Below, in pieces: positions 52,447-59,748 of a stretch of DNA of 64,000 nucleotides (the stretch's first letter is position 1; each line of letters opens with the position of its first letter). The translations under genes were made by a program, and so were the position numbers. The stretch is from Desulfofundulus kuznetsovii DSM 6115. GTDB taxonomy: Bacteria > Bacillota > Desulfotomaculia > Desulfotomaculales > Desulfovirgulaceae. The notes under the pieces were generated by a model that was not told the origin of the DNA, did not search any database, and saw nothing but the letters and a program-made list of their open reading frames with translations. The DNA lies in assembly GCF_000214705.1 (NCBI RefSeq), contig NC_015573.1, positions 1,325,001 through 1,389,000 on the forward strand. The letters are read 5' to 3'.

Positions 52447-54129
52447 ATGCTCATGCACGAAGTGCTGGTGGTGGGGGGCGGGCTGGCCGGCCTGATGGCT
52501 GCGCTGGTGGCCTCGCAAAAGGCCGATGTGGCCGTTTTGAGCAAGATCTATCCCACCCGTTCCCACAGCGGAGCGGCACAGGGAGGGTTTAACGCCGCCC
52601 TGGGGGAAGACGATAGTATCGAGTCCCACATCTTTGACACGGTCAAGGGGAGCGATTACCTGGGGGATCAAGATGCCGTCGAGGTACTTTGCAGTGAGGG
52701 ACCGGAAGTGATTTTAGAGCTGGAGAGGATGGGTGTGCCCTGGACCCGTACCCCCGAAGGCAGGGTGGCCCAGCGCTCCCTGGGTGGTGCCGGCTTTCCC
52801 CGGGCCTGCTTTGCCGCCGATTTCTCCGGCCATGTAGTCCTGCATACCCTTTTTGAACAGGTTCTCAGACGGGGAATTAAGATTTATCCAGAATGGCATC
52901 TGGTGGAATTACTGGTGGAAGACGGGCAGGTGGCCGGGGTGCTGGCCTATGACCTGGCCCGGGCCAGGTTGGAAGTAATCCGCAGTAAGGCGGTCATCCT
53001 GGCCACAGGTGGATACGGCCGGGCCTTCGCCAAAACCACCAATGCCCACGCCAACACGGGAGACGGGATGGCCATTGCTTACCGGGCGGGAGCAGTTCTT
53101 TCGGATATGGAGTTCGTCCAGTTCCATCCCACCACCTTGTACGGTACCAACATTCTTATTTCCGAAGCGGCCCGGGGAGAGGGCGGTTACCTGCGCAATT
53201 ATGACGGTGAACGGTTTATGGTTCATTACGCACCCCAGAAGATGGAACTGGCTCCCCGGGATGTGGTTTCCCGGGCCATTTTCAAGGAGATTAAGGAGGG
53301 GCGCGGATTTGAGGGACAGTACGTGCATCTGGATCTAACCCACCTGGGAGAGGCCCTGGTGGCGGAACGCCTGCCCCAGGTGCGGGATCTGGCCATCCGG
53401 TATGCCGGGGTGGATCCCGCCAGGGCACCCATGCCCATCGAACCGGCCCAGCACTACAGTATGGGCGGAGTACGCACCGATGTTTGGGGTATGACCAGTT
53501 TGCCCGGCCTTCTGGCCGCAGGCGAGGTGGCCAATGTAAGCGTGCACGGGGCCAATCGGCTGGGAGGCAATTCCCTGCTGGAGACGGTGGTTTTTGGCCG
53601 GCGGGCTGGTCACCGGGCTGCCCAACTGGCCCGTCAGGAGCCCTGGCCAACCCTTTCTGCAGCAACCATAACCCGTGCTTATGAATCCTGGTCATCCCTG
53701 TTAGCCGGTCGGGGACAAGGGGTTCAGGAGGACAGCACTTTTGCCATCCGGCAGGAGATGACCAACCTGATGACCAACCAGGTTGGGGTATTCAGGGTGG
53801 GCAGTGAGCTGGAAGATGCGGTTAACCGGCTGGCTGTACTAAAAGAACGTTACCAAAGGCTTAAGGCCCCCGGTGGAATGCAACCCTTTAACTACGCCCT
53901 GATGGATTATCTTGAGGTAGGGTACCTTTTAGATTTGTGTGAAGTCATTGCCCGGGGGGCGTTACGCCGCACCGAGAGCCGGGGAGCCCATTACCGGCTT
54001 GACTATCCGCAGCGGGATGATCAGAACTGGCTGTGCCATACTTTTGTGCGCCGCGGGGAAGACGGACCGGAGTTCAGTAACGGTCCGGTGAAGATTACCC
54101 GTTATGCACCGCAGGAGAGGGGGTACTAG
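52447..54129 (+). CDS. Succinate dehydrogenase/fumarate reductase-type flavoprotein subunit
   Basis: FAD enzyme oxidising or reducing a dicarboxylate such as succinate/fumarate. FAD-binding VVGGGLAGLMAA; covalent-flavin His40 in SHSGAAQGGFNA; catalytic HPTTLYG, ARGEGGYLRN, RDVVSRAI, QHYSMGGVRTD and GANRLGGNSLLE all intact. The ATG at 52447 follows AAGGAGG at 12 bp. 560 residues, slightly shorter than SdhA. It overlaps functionally with the following iron-sulfur subunit gene, but no SdhC/SdhD anchor is present. Alternatives within the fold include methylsuccinate- or tricarballylate-type dehydrogenases. Confidence 0.88.
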   Translation: MLMHEVLVVGGGLAGLMAALVASQKADVAVLSKIYPTRSHSGAAQGGFNAALGEDDSIESHIFDTVKGSDYLGDQDAVEVLCSEGPEVILELERMGVPWTRTPEGRVAQRSLGGAGFPRACFAADFSGHVVLHTLFEQVLRRGIKIYPEWHLVELLVEDGQVAGVLAYDLARARLEVIRSKAVILATGGYGRAFAKTTNAHANTGDGMAIAYRAGAVLSDMEFVQFHPTTLYGTNILISEAARGEGGYLRNYDGERFMVHYAPQKMELAPRDVVSRAIFKEIKEGRGFEGQYVHLDLTHLGEALVAERLPQVRDLAIRYAGVDPARAPMPIEPAQHYSMGGVRTDVWGMTSLPGLLAAGEVANVSVHGANRLGGNSLLETVVFGRRAGHRAAQLARQEPWPTLSAATITRAYESWSSLLAGRGQGVQEDSTFAIRQEMTNLMTNQVGVFRVGSELEDAVNRLAVLKERYQRLKAPGGMQPFNYALMDYLEVGYLLDLCEVIARGALRRTESRGAHYRLDYPQRDDQNWLCHTFVRRGEDGPEFSNGPVKITRYAPQERGY

Positions 54130-54131
54130 GA

Positions 54132-54785
54132 ATGAACGTGGTGTTAAACATCTGCCGCTTTAACCCCGGAGTGGATGCAAAACCCTACTTTCAAGAATTT
54201 ACCGTGTTGGTGGAAGAGCATAACACGGTGCTGGATGCCCTGCTGCAGGCCTGGCAGCAGGATCCCGGGTTATCCTTTCGCCGCTCCTGCCGCAGCGCCA
54301 TTTGTGGTTCCTGTGCCCTTTGTATCAACGGGCGTCCCGGCCTGGCCTGCCAGACCCTGATTCGTAACGCCATAACTGAGGGCGGACGCATTACCCTGGA
54401 GCCACTACCCCATTTCAGACAGCTGAAAGACCTGGTGGTGGATCTGGACCCCTTCTTTGAATCTCTTAAAGCAGTAGTTCCCTGGGTGGTTATCCGGGAC
54501 AATCACGACGGTCGCATGGCGCCGGAGGTGGCACGGAAACTGGAAAGCCCGGCTACCTGCATTCTCTGTGGGGTTTGTCACGCAGCCATGGACGATCCCG
54601 GAGAAGTAAAACCGGCGGCCGTGGTGAAGGGTTTGCGGCTGGCCCTGGATCCCCGGGATGCCCTGGGTGCCGCCCGCCTGCAGTTAATGAAGGTACCTCG
54701 TGACATTTTAAGGCTATTTATTAAAAATTTACCTGAGAAATGTCCCAAAGGAATCACGGTGCCTGAGGACGTATGCCATTTATAA
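54132..54785 (+). CDS. SdhB/FrdB-like iron-sulfur subunit lacking the 3Fe-4S site
   Basis: 217 residues. The N-terminal [2Fe-2S] ligands are complete: Cys53, Cys58, Cys61 and Cys73, with spacing identical to Escherichia coli SdhB. The [4Fe-4S] ligands are also complete: Cys143, Cys146, Cys149 (CILCGVC) and Cys204 (KCPKGI). All three [3Fe-4S] ligands of ordinary SdhB are replaced: Met153, Arg194 and Leu200 stand at the expected places. The 3Fe-4S centre normally hands electrons to quinone, so this subunit probably passes electrons to a soluble partner. No membrane anchor gene follows, only a hairpin. ATG two bases after the flavoprotein stop. Confidence 0.85.
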   Translation: MNVVLNICRFNPGVDAKPYFQEFTVLVEEHNTVLDALLQAWQQDPGLSFRRSCRSAICGSCALCINGRPGLACQTLIRNAITEGGRITLEPLPHFRQLKDLVVDLDPFFESLKAVVPWVVIRDNHDGRMAPEVARKLESPATCILCGVCHAAMDDPGEVKPAAVVKGLRLALDPRDALGAARLQLMKVPRDILRLFIKNLPEKCPKGITVPEDVCHL

Positions 54786-54790
54786 ATCAA

Positions 54791-54825
54791 ACAAAGGAAT
54801 GGCCATTAACGTGCCATTCCTTTGT
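54791..54825. terminator. 13-bp perfect hairpin after the SdhB-like gene
   Basis: ACAAAGGAATGGC (54791-54803) pairs perfectly with GCCATTCCTTTGT (54813-54825), 9-nt loop. No U-run on the plus strand, so termination may be partial or it may protect the mRNA end; the next ribosome site follows directly. Confidence 0.5.
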
Positions 54826-54846
54826 GCTTGAGAAAGGAAGTGAGAC

Positions 54847-55488
54847 ATGATGAGCAGGTGTGCAGAATGTGGAATTTATGCTTGCTACACGGGACAGATG
54901 GGAAAGATTCCGGAGCACTGTCCCATGAAATCCGAAAGCAGCGTTTATGAGGAAGCCAGAAAGGAGTACCAGGAACCGGGCGTATTTAATCTAGCTCTTA
55001 ACTCGGCCTTAACTGAATCTGCCGGTTACCGCAGATGGACCAGGCTGGAGGAAATCATCCAGTTCAGCCGCATGGCCGGCTTTACCAGATTGGGCCTGGC
55101 CTTCTGCGCTGGGTTGCGCAAAGAAGCAGCCGAGGTAGCAAAGATTTTCAAGCAGGCAGGATTTGTTGTCGAATCGGTAATGTGCAAGACCGGTTCTACG
55201 CCCAAAGAGTTTTTAGGTATACGGGACGAACAAAAGGTCCGCCCCGGTCAATTTGAACCCATGTGCAATCCCATCGCGCAGGCGTACATATTGAACCGGG
55301 CCGGGACGGAATTGAACGTTTTATTGGGCCTTTGTGTCGGTCACGATAGTTTATTCATCAAATATTCGGCAGCTCCGGTCACCGTTCTGGCAGTCAAGGA
55401 CAGGGTGCTGGCCCATAATCCCCTGGGAGCCGTTTACGCTGCCCATTATTATACCCCGAAGCTGGCAGCTTACAAAAAGTCAGATTAA
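54847..55488 (+). CDS. DUF1847 metal-binding-like protein
   Basis: Conserved protein of anaerobes, function unknown. The N-terminus has CAECGIYACYTG and a following CPM, giving four to five Cys typical of DUF1847; later residues include GFTRLGLAFCAGLRKEA, VVESVMCKTGSTPKE, MCNPIAQAYILN and LCVGHDSLFIKYS, i.e. further conserved Cys and a His-Asp. No signal peptide or membrane helix. It follows the hairpin by 22 bp with AAAGGAAGTGAG as ribosome site; the second ATG at 54850 is an alternative start. Whether it belongs to the upstream operon is uncertain. Confidence 0.8.
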   Translation: MMSRCAECGIYACYTGQMGKIPEHCPMKSESSVYEEARKEYQEPGVFNLALNSALTESAGYRRWTRLEEIIQFSRMAGFTRLGLAFCAGLRKEAAEVAKIFKQAGFVVESVMCKTGSTPKEFLGIRDEQKVRPGQFEPMCNPIAQAYILNRAGTELNVLLGLCVGHDSLFIKYSAAPVTVLAVKDRVLAHNPLGAVYAAHYYTPKLAAYKKSD

Positions 55489-55510
55489 GGGACAGGACAG
55501 GGGGGTAAAT

Positions 55511-56119
55511 TTAAAGTTTACGCAGCAAGCCCACTACCTTGCCCAGGATTAGCGGGTTTTTTACCCTGATGGGAGACATGGCCTTGTTTTCCGGTTGCAG
55601 GCGAATATGGTCGTTCTCCCGGAAGAATCTTTTTACCGTGGCTTCGTCCTCCAGAAGGGCTACCACAATGTCCCCGTTGTCGGCGCTGGGTTGGCGCCGG
55701 ACCACCACCAGGTCCCCATCCAGGATGCCGGCTTCAATCATGCTATCGCCCCGGACGGTAAGCATGAAGAATTCTCCTTCTCCGGTGAAACTGGCCGGCA
55801 GGGGAAAAACATCTTCCTGGTTTTCTACGGCCAGGATGGGTTCACCTGCTGCCACCCGTCCCAAAAGGGGGACCATCCGCACGGGCTGGCTTAAGGGCAA
55901 AGTATGCTCCCGTAGTTCTAATGCTCGGGGTTTGGTGGGATCCCGGCGTAATAGGCCTTTGTTTTCTAAACGCTTTAAATAGTGATGTACTGTAGAACTG
56001 GATTTCAGCCCGACTACCTGACCGATCTCCCGAACCGAAGGGGGATAGCCTTTGGTACGGATGTTTTCTTTAATTACTTCTAAAATAATCTTCTCCCGGG
56101 GAGTGAGTGCGGTGTTCAT
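55511..56119 (-). CDS. lexA: SOS repressor LexA
   Basis: Repressor of DNA-damage genes, self-cleaving with RecA*. N-terminal winged HTH ([29 protein letters not shown]), cleavage site Ala91-Gly92 in VAAGEP, and the Ser126/Lys163 dyad (GDSMIEAG and EATVKRF). At 202 residues it has standard length. ATG start behind AAGGAGG. A near-consensus SOS box overlaps its promoter (separate entry), consistent with autoregulation. Confidence 0.96.
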   Translation of the reverse strand: MNTALTPREKIILEVIKENIRTKGYPPSVREIGQVVGLKSSSTVHHYLKRLENKGLLRRDPTKPRALELREHTLPLSQPVRMVPLLGRVAAGEPILAVENQEDVFPLPASFTGEGEFFMLTVRGDSMIEAGILDGDLVVVRRQPSADNGDIVVALLEDEATVKRFFRENDHIRLQPENKAMSPIRVKNPLILGKVVGLLRKL

Positions 56120-56145
56120 AACCCGTCAACCTCCTTTTTTTTTGA

Positions 56146-56184
56146 ATTATACCATAAAGGTCTTGGTGAAAAAACAGTTGTTCG
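56146..56184 (-). promoter_or_regulatory. lexA promoter with SOS box
   Basis: On the minus strand: CGAACAACTGTTTT (plus 56171-56184) matches the Firmicute SOS box CGAAC-N4-GTTCG type in 9 of 10 core bases (GAAC and GTT complete), followed by TGGTATAAT (plus 56146-56154), a perfect extended -10. The operator covers the -35 area, a good position for repression by LexA. Confidence 0.65.
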
Positions 56185-56204
56185 AAATTAATGTTTTTTA
56201 TTTT

Positions 56205-56220
56205 TTAGAAGGGATTAGAA
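56205..56220 (+). promoter_or_regulatory. Tandem TTAGAA repeat upstream of mmcA
   Basis: TTAGAA at 56205-56210 and 56215-56220, one helical turn apart, behind a T-rich tract. The same hexamer recurs upstream of mmcB. Candidate binding site for MmcA. Confidence 0.4.
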
Positions 56221-56273
56221 AAAAAGCGTCGAAATAATCCCGTAAATTTGGACCACGTAGAAGGTGAAGCGGC

Positions 56274-57980
56274 ATGCCCAGGTTGACCGTAGCCATTATC
56301 GGAGGCAATGAAGACGGTTATTCCATTTACCGCATGTTAAAGGCTGTGGGAGATGTGGAAATTTTGGGGGTGGCCGATCCCGATCCTTCATCTCCGGGAA
56401 TTAAAGCTGCGGCTGCGGACGGGGTTTTTACCACTGCCGATTATATGGAAATGGTGCGCCTGCCCGGCGTGGATGTTTTGATCGAAGCTACCGGAGATCC
56501 GGAGACCCAGATGAACCTGCACCGGATAAAGCCGCGGGGAACGTCCATCATGGAGGCCCGGGCGCTGGATCTTATGCTGGCCGTATTAAGGGAAAAGGAG
56601 AAGTTGCTTGAAGCACGGCGGGTGCAGGGAGAACTGGCCGCCATCCTGGATTCGGTTCAGGAGGCCATCGAAGTGGCGGACTCCCGCGGGGTGATCAAGT
56701 ACGTCAATCCGGCCTTTACCCGGATTACCGGCATCAGCGAAAAGGAAAGGATTGGACAGAATATTTTTGAAGCATCCCCCGATGGAGCTCTGGCCACGGT
56801 GTTGCGCACCGGCCGCAGCGTGGTGGGGCACCGTACAAAGGTAGGGGGGAGCAATGCGGAAGTCATTTCCAACGCCGCCCCTATCTTTGTGGATGGCAAG
56901 ATGGAAGGAGCGGTGGTGGTTTTTCAGCACTTTACCGACGTCATGAATTTAATGGAACAATTACGCCAGAGCACCAGCATTATCGAGAATCTCTCCGATA
57001 AATTCGGCCAGGTTACCACCAGTAAATACACTTTTGCCGATATCCTGGGCAACAGTGCCGAATTGCGTCGCTGTATCCAGGTGGCCGAGAGGGCAGCCCG
57101 TACAAACTCCACCGTTCTGTTGCTGGGAGAGAGCGGTACGGGTAAAGAGTTGTTTGCCCATGCCATCCATCATGCCAGCCCCCGCAGGGATAAGCCGTTT
57201 ATTAAGGTTAACTGTGCCGCCATCCCGGACAGCCTTTTGGAGAGCGAGTTTTTCGGGTACGCTAAGGGAGCCTTTACCGGAGCCGTTAAATCCAAGATCG
57301 GCAAGTTTGAACTGGCCCATGGTGGAACCATTTTTCTCGATGAAATTGGTGATATGAACCTGAACCTGCAGGGAAAACTGCTCCGGGTTTTGCAGGAAAT
57401 GGAGTTTGAGCGGGTGGGAGGCACCCAGACCATTAAAGTGGATGTACGGGTTATTGCGGCCACCAACCGCAACCTGCGAGAATTAATCCGCCAGGGCAGG
57501 TTCCGGGAAGACCTCTACTACCGGCTAAACGTAGTCGAAATTACCATTCCGCCCTTGCGGGTGCGCAAGGAAGATTTACCTATTTTGATCAACAACTTGA
57601 TTATCAAACTTAACCGCAAACTGGGCAAAAAAGTGAAGGGTTTGTCCAAGGATGCCGAGGAAATTCTCTACAGCTACGATTGGCCTGGAAATGTGCGGGA
57701 ACTGGAAAATGTCTTTGAACGGGTGATGGTAACCGTAGACGAAGAGATTTTTACCAAGAAACATTTTATCCAGCATGTCAGCCAGTTTAAGGCATCCCCG
57801 GAACGGGATATTGAGCTTATCCCCATTGATCAGATGGAACAATTGCTGATCAGAAAAGCTATCGCCAAATTTGGCACCAGTGTGGAAGGCAAGCGGCGGG
57901 CCGCCCAGGCGCTGAATATTTCCCTGGCCACACTGTATAACAAGCTAAAGAAAAGTCGAACTGAAGATTTCACCAATTAA
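56274..57980 (+). CDS. mmcA: PAS-domain sigma-54-dependent activator of the methylmalonyl-CoA cluster
   Basis: Three-part enhancer-binding protein. Residues 1-105 resemble a Rossmann fold ([17 protein letters not shown], then [10 protein letters not shown] and [15 protein letters not shown]), as in dehydrogenase or CoA-binding domains. A PAS domain spans about 120-235 ([30 protein letters not shown]). The AAA+ core has GESGTGKE from Gly285, GAFTGA near 333, and [19 protein letters not shown]; a Fis-type HTH ends it. Located just ahead of the mmc enzymes and a -24/-12 promoter, as in Pelotomaculum thermopropionicum, where mmcA is described as a PAS-containing sigma-54 regulator. Ligand unknown. 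Confidence 0.92.
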   Translation: MPRLTVAIIGGNEDGYSIYRMLKAVGDVEILGVADPDPSSPGIKAAAADGVFTTADYMEMVRLPGVDVLIEATGDPETQMNLHRIKPRGTSIMEARALDLMLAVLREKEKLLEARRVQGELAAILDSVQEAIEVADSRGVIKYVNPAFTRITGISEKERIGQNIFEASPDGALATVLRTGRSVVGHRTKVGGSNAEVISNAAPIFVDGKMEGAVVVFQHFTDVMNLMEQLRQSTSIIENLSDKFGQVTTSKYTFADILGNSAELRRCIQVAERAARTNSTVLLLGESGTGKELFAHAIHHASPRRDKPFIKVNCAAIPDSLLESEFFGYAKGAFTGAVKSKIGKFELAHGGTIFLDEIGDMNLNLQGKLLRVLQEMEFERVGGTQTIKVDVRVIAATNRNLRELIRQGRFREDLYYRLNVVEITIPPLRVRKEDLPILINNLIIKLNRKLGKKVKGLSKDAEEILYSYDWPGNVRELENVFERVMVTVDEEIFTKKHFIQHVSQFKASPERDIELIPIDQMEQLLIRKAIAKFGTSVEGKRRAAQALNISLATLYNKLKKSRTEDFTN

Positions 57981-58003
57981 TAAGATTATAATTATTAGAC
58001 TAA

Positions 58004-58122
58004 TTCTAAAGGTTAGAACAAAGTGTCTATCCTTTTTACCCTAGAAGTAATCTATATCTCCAGTTTCTCTTTATAAAGTTTAGAAAAAGAGGGTGACACC
58101 CCTTTTATTTTTTATTTTAGAA
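58004..58122. promoter_or_regulatory. TTAGAA-repeat region upstream of mmcB (activator sites)
   Basis: Palindrome TTCTAA-AGG-TTAGAA at 58004-58018, plus TTAGAA at 58080-58085 and 58117-58122; CTAGAA at 58041 is a near match. These lie about 60-180 bp before the -24/-12 promoter. The T-tract leading into the last repeat resembles that before the repeats upstream of mmcA. Binding by MmcA is inferred. Confidence 0.5.
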
Positions 58123-58181
58123 TTGCCCTGGAGTAGGCGGTAAAAACACTTTTTGATTTATTGGCCGGTTTGTCCTGCATT

Positions 58182-58197
58182 TGGTATAAAAATTGCA
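58182..58197 (+). promoter_or_regulatory. Sigma-54 (-24/-12) promoter of the mmc operon
   Basis: TGGTATAAAAATTGCA: GG (58183-58184) and GC (58195-58196) exactly 10 bp apart, TTGCA perfect at -12, TGG-A at -24. It lies about 47 bp before the mmcB start and directly downstream of the activator gene. Confidence 0.72.
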
Positions 58198-58243
58198 CAT
58201 GTGAAATAGTTGCTCAGTAAAGGTGGAAGGGGGGAAAGGCTTT

Positions 58244-59086
58244 TTGCGCCTTGTAGACGCTGCTACCATTACAGCCACGGTAGCCGAATTATGCCAGAAA
58301 GCAAACTACGAGCTGGGTGAAGATGTACTGGAGGCATTCAAAGAGGCCCTGGATCAGGAAATTTCCCTCACGGGCAGGGATGTCCTGCAACAGTTGCTGG
58401 AAAATGCCCGTATTGCCCGGGAGGAGCAGGTCCCCATGTGCCAGGACACCGGTTTTGCCGTTGTTTTTCTGGAAGTGGGGCAGGAAGTGGTCATTACCGG
58501 GGGGGACCTGTACGAGGCAGTAAACGAAGGGGTGCGCCGGGGTTACCAGGAGGGTTACCTGCGTAAATCCATCGTTGATCACCCCCTGCGCCGCAAAAAT
58601 ACGGGGGATAATACGCCGGCGGTGATTCACACCCGCATTGTCCCCGGTGATAAACTAAAGATCATTGTTGCTCCCAAGGGGGGCGGCAGTGAGAACATGA
58701 GCGGCCTGCGCATGCTTAAGCCGGCTGAAGGGGTGGAGGGGGTTAAAAAGTTTGTCATCGAGCAGGTAAGAGCAGCCGGCCCCAATCCCTGTCCGCCCGT
58801 GGTGGTGGGTGTGGGTATTGGGGGCACCTTTGAAAAGGCCGCCTTGCTGGCCAAGGAAGCTCTCCTGCGCCCGTTGGGACAACCCCATCCTGATACCGAG
58901 ATTGCCTGCCTGGAAAGGGAGCTTTTGGAGGCCATTAATAATCTGGGCATCGGGCCCCAGGGCCTGGGCGGTCGCACCACTGCTCTGGCGGTGCACGTGG
59001 AAGTCTTCCCGTGCCATATAGCGAGCTTGCCGGTGGCAGTAAACATTAACTGCCATGCCAGCCGGCACAAAGAAGCAATACTCTAA
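58244..59086 (+). CDS. mmcB: Fumarate hydratase class I, alpha (N-terminal) subunit
   Basis: Iron-sulfur fumarase catalysing fumarate + H2O to malate, in two-subunit form. Landmarks: CQDTGFAVVFLEVGQEV with the first cluster Cys, HPLRRKNTGDNTPAVIHT, KGGGSENMS, GIGGTFEKAALLAKEALLRP, and ALAVHVEVFPCHIASLPVAVNINCHASRH with two further cluster Cys (PCHIASLP, NCH). TTG at 58244 gives MRLVDAATITATVAEL, in line with relatives; a GTG at 58223 lies in the ribosome site region. 280 residues. Partner is the next gene. Confidence 0.92.
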   Translation: MRLVDAATITATVAELCQKANYELGEDVLEAFKEALDQEISLTGRDVLQQLLENARIAREEQVPMCQDTGFAVVFLEVGQEVVITGGDLYEAVNEGVRRGYQEGYLRKSIVDHPLRRKNTGDNTPAVIHTRIVPGDKLKIIVAPKGGGSENMSGLRMLKPAEGVEGVKKFVIEQVRAAGPNPCPPVVVGVGIGGTFEKAALLAKEALLRPLGQPHPDTEIACLERELLEAINNLGIGPQGLGGRTTALAVHVEVFPCHIASLPVAVNINCHASRHKEAIL

Positions 59087-59115
59087 CGCGGGTATTGTGT
59101 AGGAGGTAGAAAAAT

Positions 59116-59670
59116 TTGCTCCAGATCAGGTTGACAACCCCGCTTACCGATGAGGTGGTAGAGAAGCTGCGCATTGGTCAGCGGGTTTTGTTAAACGGTA
59201 TACTCTATACGGCCCGGGATGCGGCCCATAAAAAAATGGTGGAGTTGCTGGACCGGGGGGAAGAGCTGCCCATTCCCATCAAGGGACAGGTTATTTACTA
59301 CGTGGGACCTTCGCCGGCTAAACCCGGGCGAGTAATAGGTTCGGCTGGTCCTACCACCAGTGGCCGGATGGACCCCTATGCGCCGCGCTTAATTGCCCTG
59401 GGTTTGAAGGGTATGATTGGCAAGGGGAAACGCTCTCCGGAAGTAATTAAAGCCATGAAGCAATACAAGGCTGTTTATTTTGCTGCCGTGGGAGGTGCAG
59501 CAGCATTGCTGGCCCGGGCCATCAAATCATGCCGGGTAGTGGCTTATCCGGAACTGGGTCCGGAGGCTATCCACGAGCTGGTGGTGGAGGACTTTCCGGT
59601 AATTGTGGTTAATGATATTCTGGGCGGCGATTTGTACGAAGAAGGAGTCAAAATTTATGCCGGCCGGTAA
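59116..59670 (+). CDS. mmcC: Fumarate hydratase class I, beta (C-terminal) subunit
   Basis: Completes the class I fumarase. The 184-residue protein has the C-terminal-domain signature: LTTPLTDEVVEKLRIGQRVLLNGILYTARDAAHKK, YYVGPSPAKPGRVIGSAGPTTSGRMD, KGMIGKGKRS and the active-site strand AVYFAAVGGAAALLA with EAIHELVVEDFPVIVVND. TTG start 8 bp after AGGAGGTAG. Together with mmcB it sits between succinate/fumarate and malate in the methylmalonyl-CoA route. Confidence 0.93.
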   Translation: MLQIRLTTPLTDEVVEKLRIGQRVLLNGILYTARDAAHKKMVELLDRGEELPIPIKGQVIYYVGPSPAKPGRVIGSAGPTTSGRMDPYAPRLIALGLKGMIGKGKRSPEVIKAMKQYKAVYFAAVGGAAALLARAIKSCRVVAYPELGPEAIHELVVEDFPVIVVNDILGGDLYEEGVKIYAGR

Positions 59671-59748
59671 CGGCTGGTAGTTTCCTTAATTTAGTAAAAA
59701 TTTTTTCGTGGGACTAAATAAAAGGGTCAGGCCAAAGGGGGAAAAATT

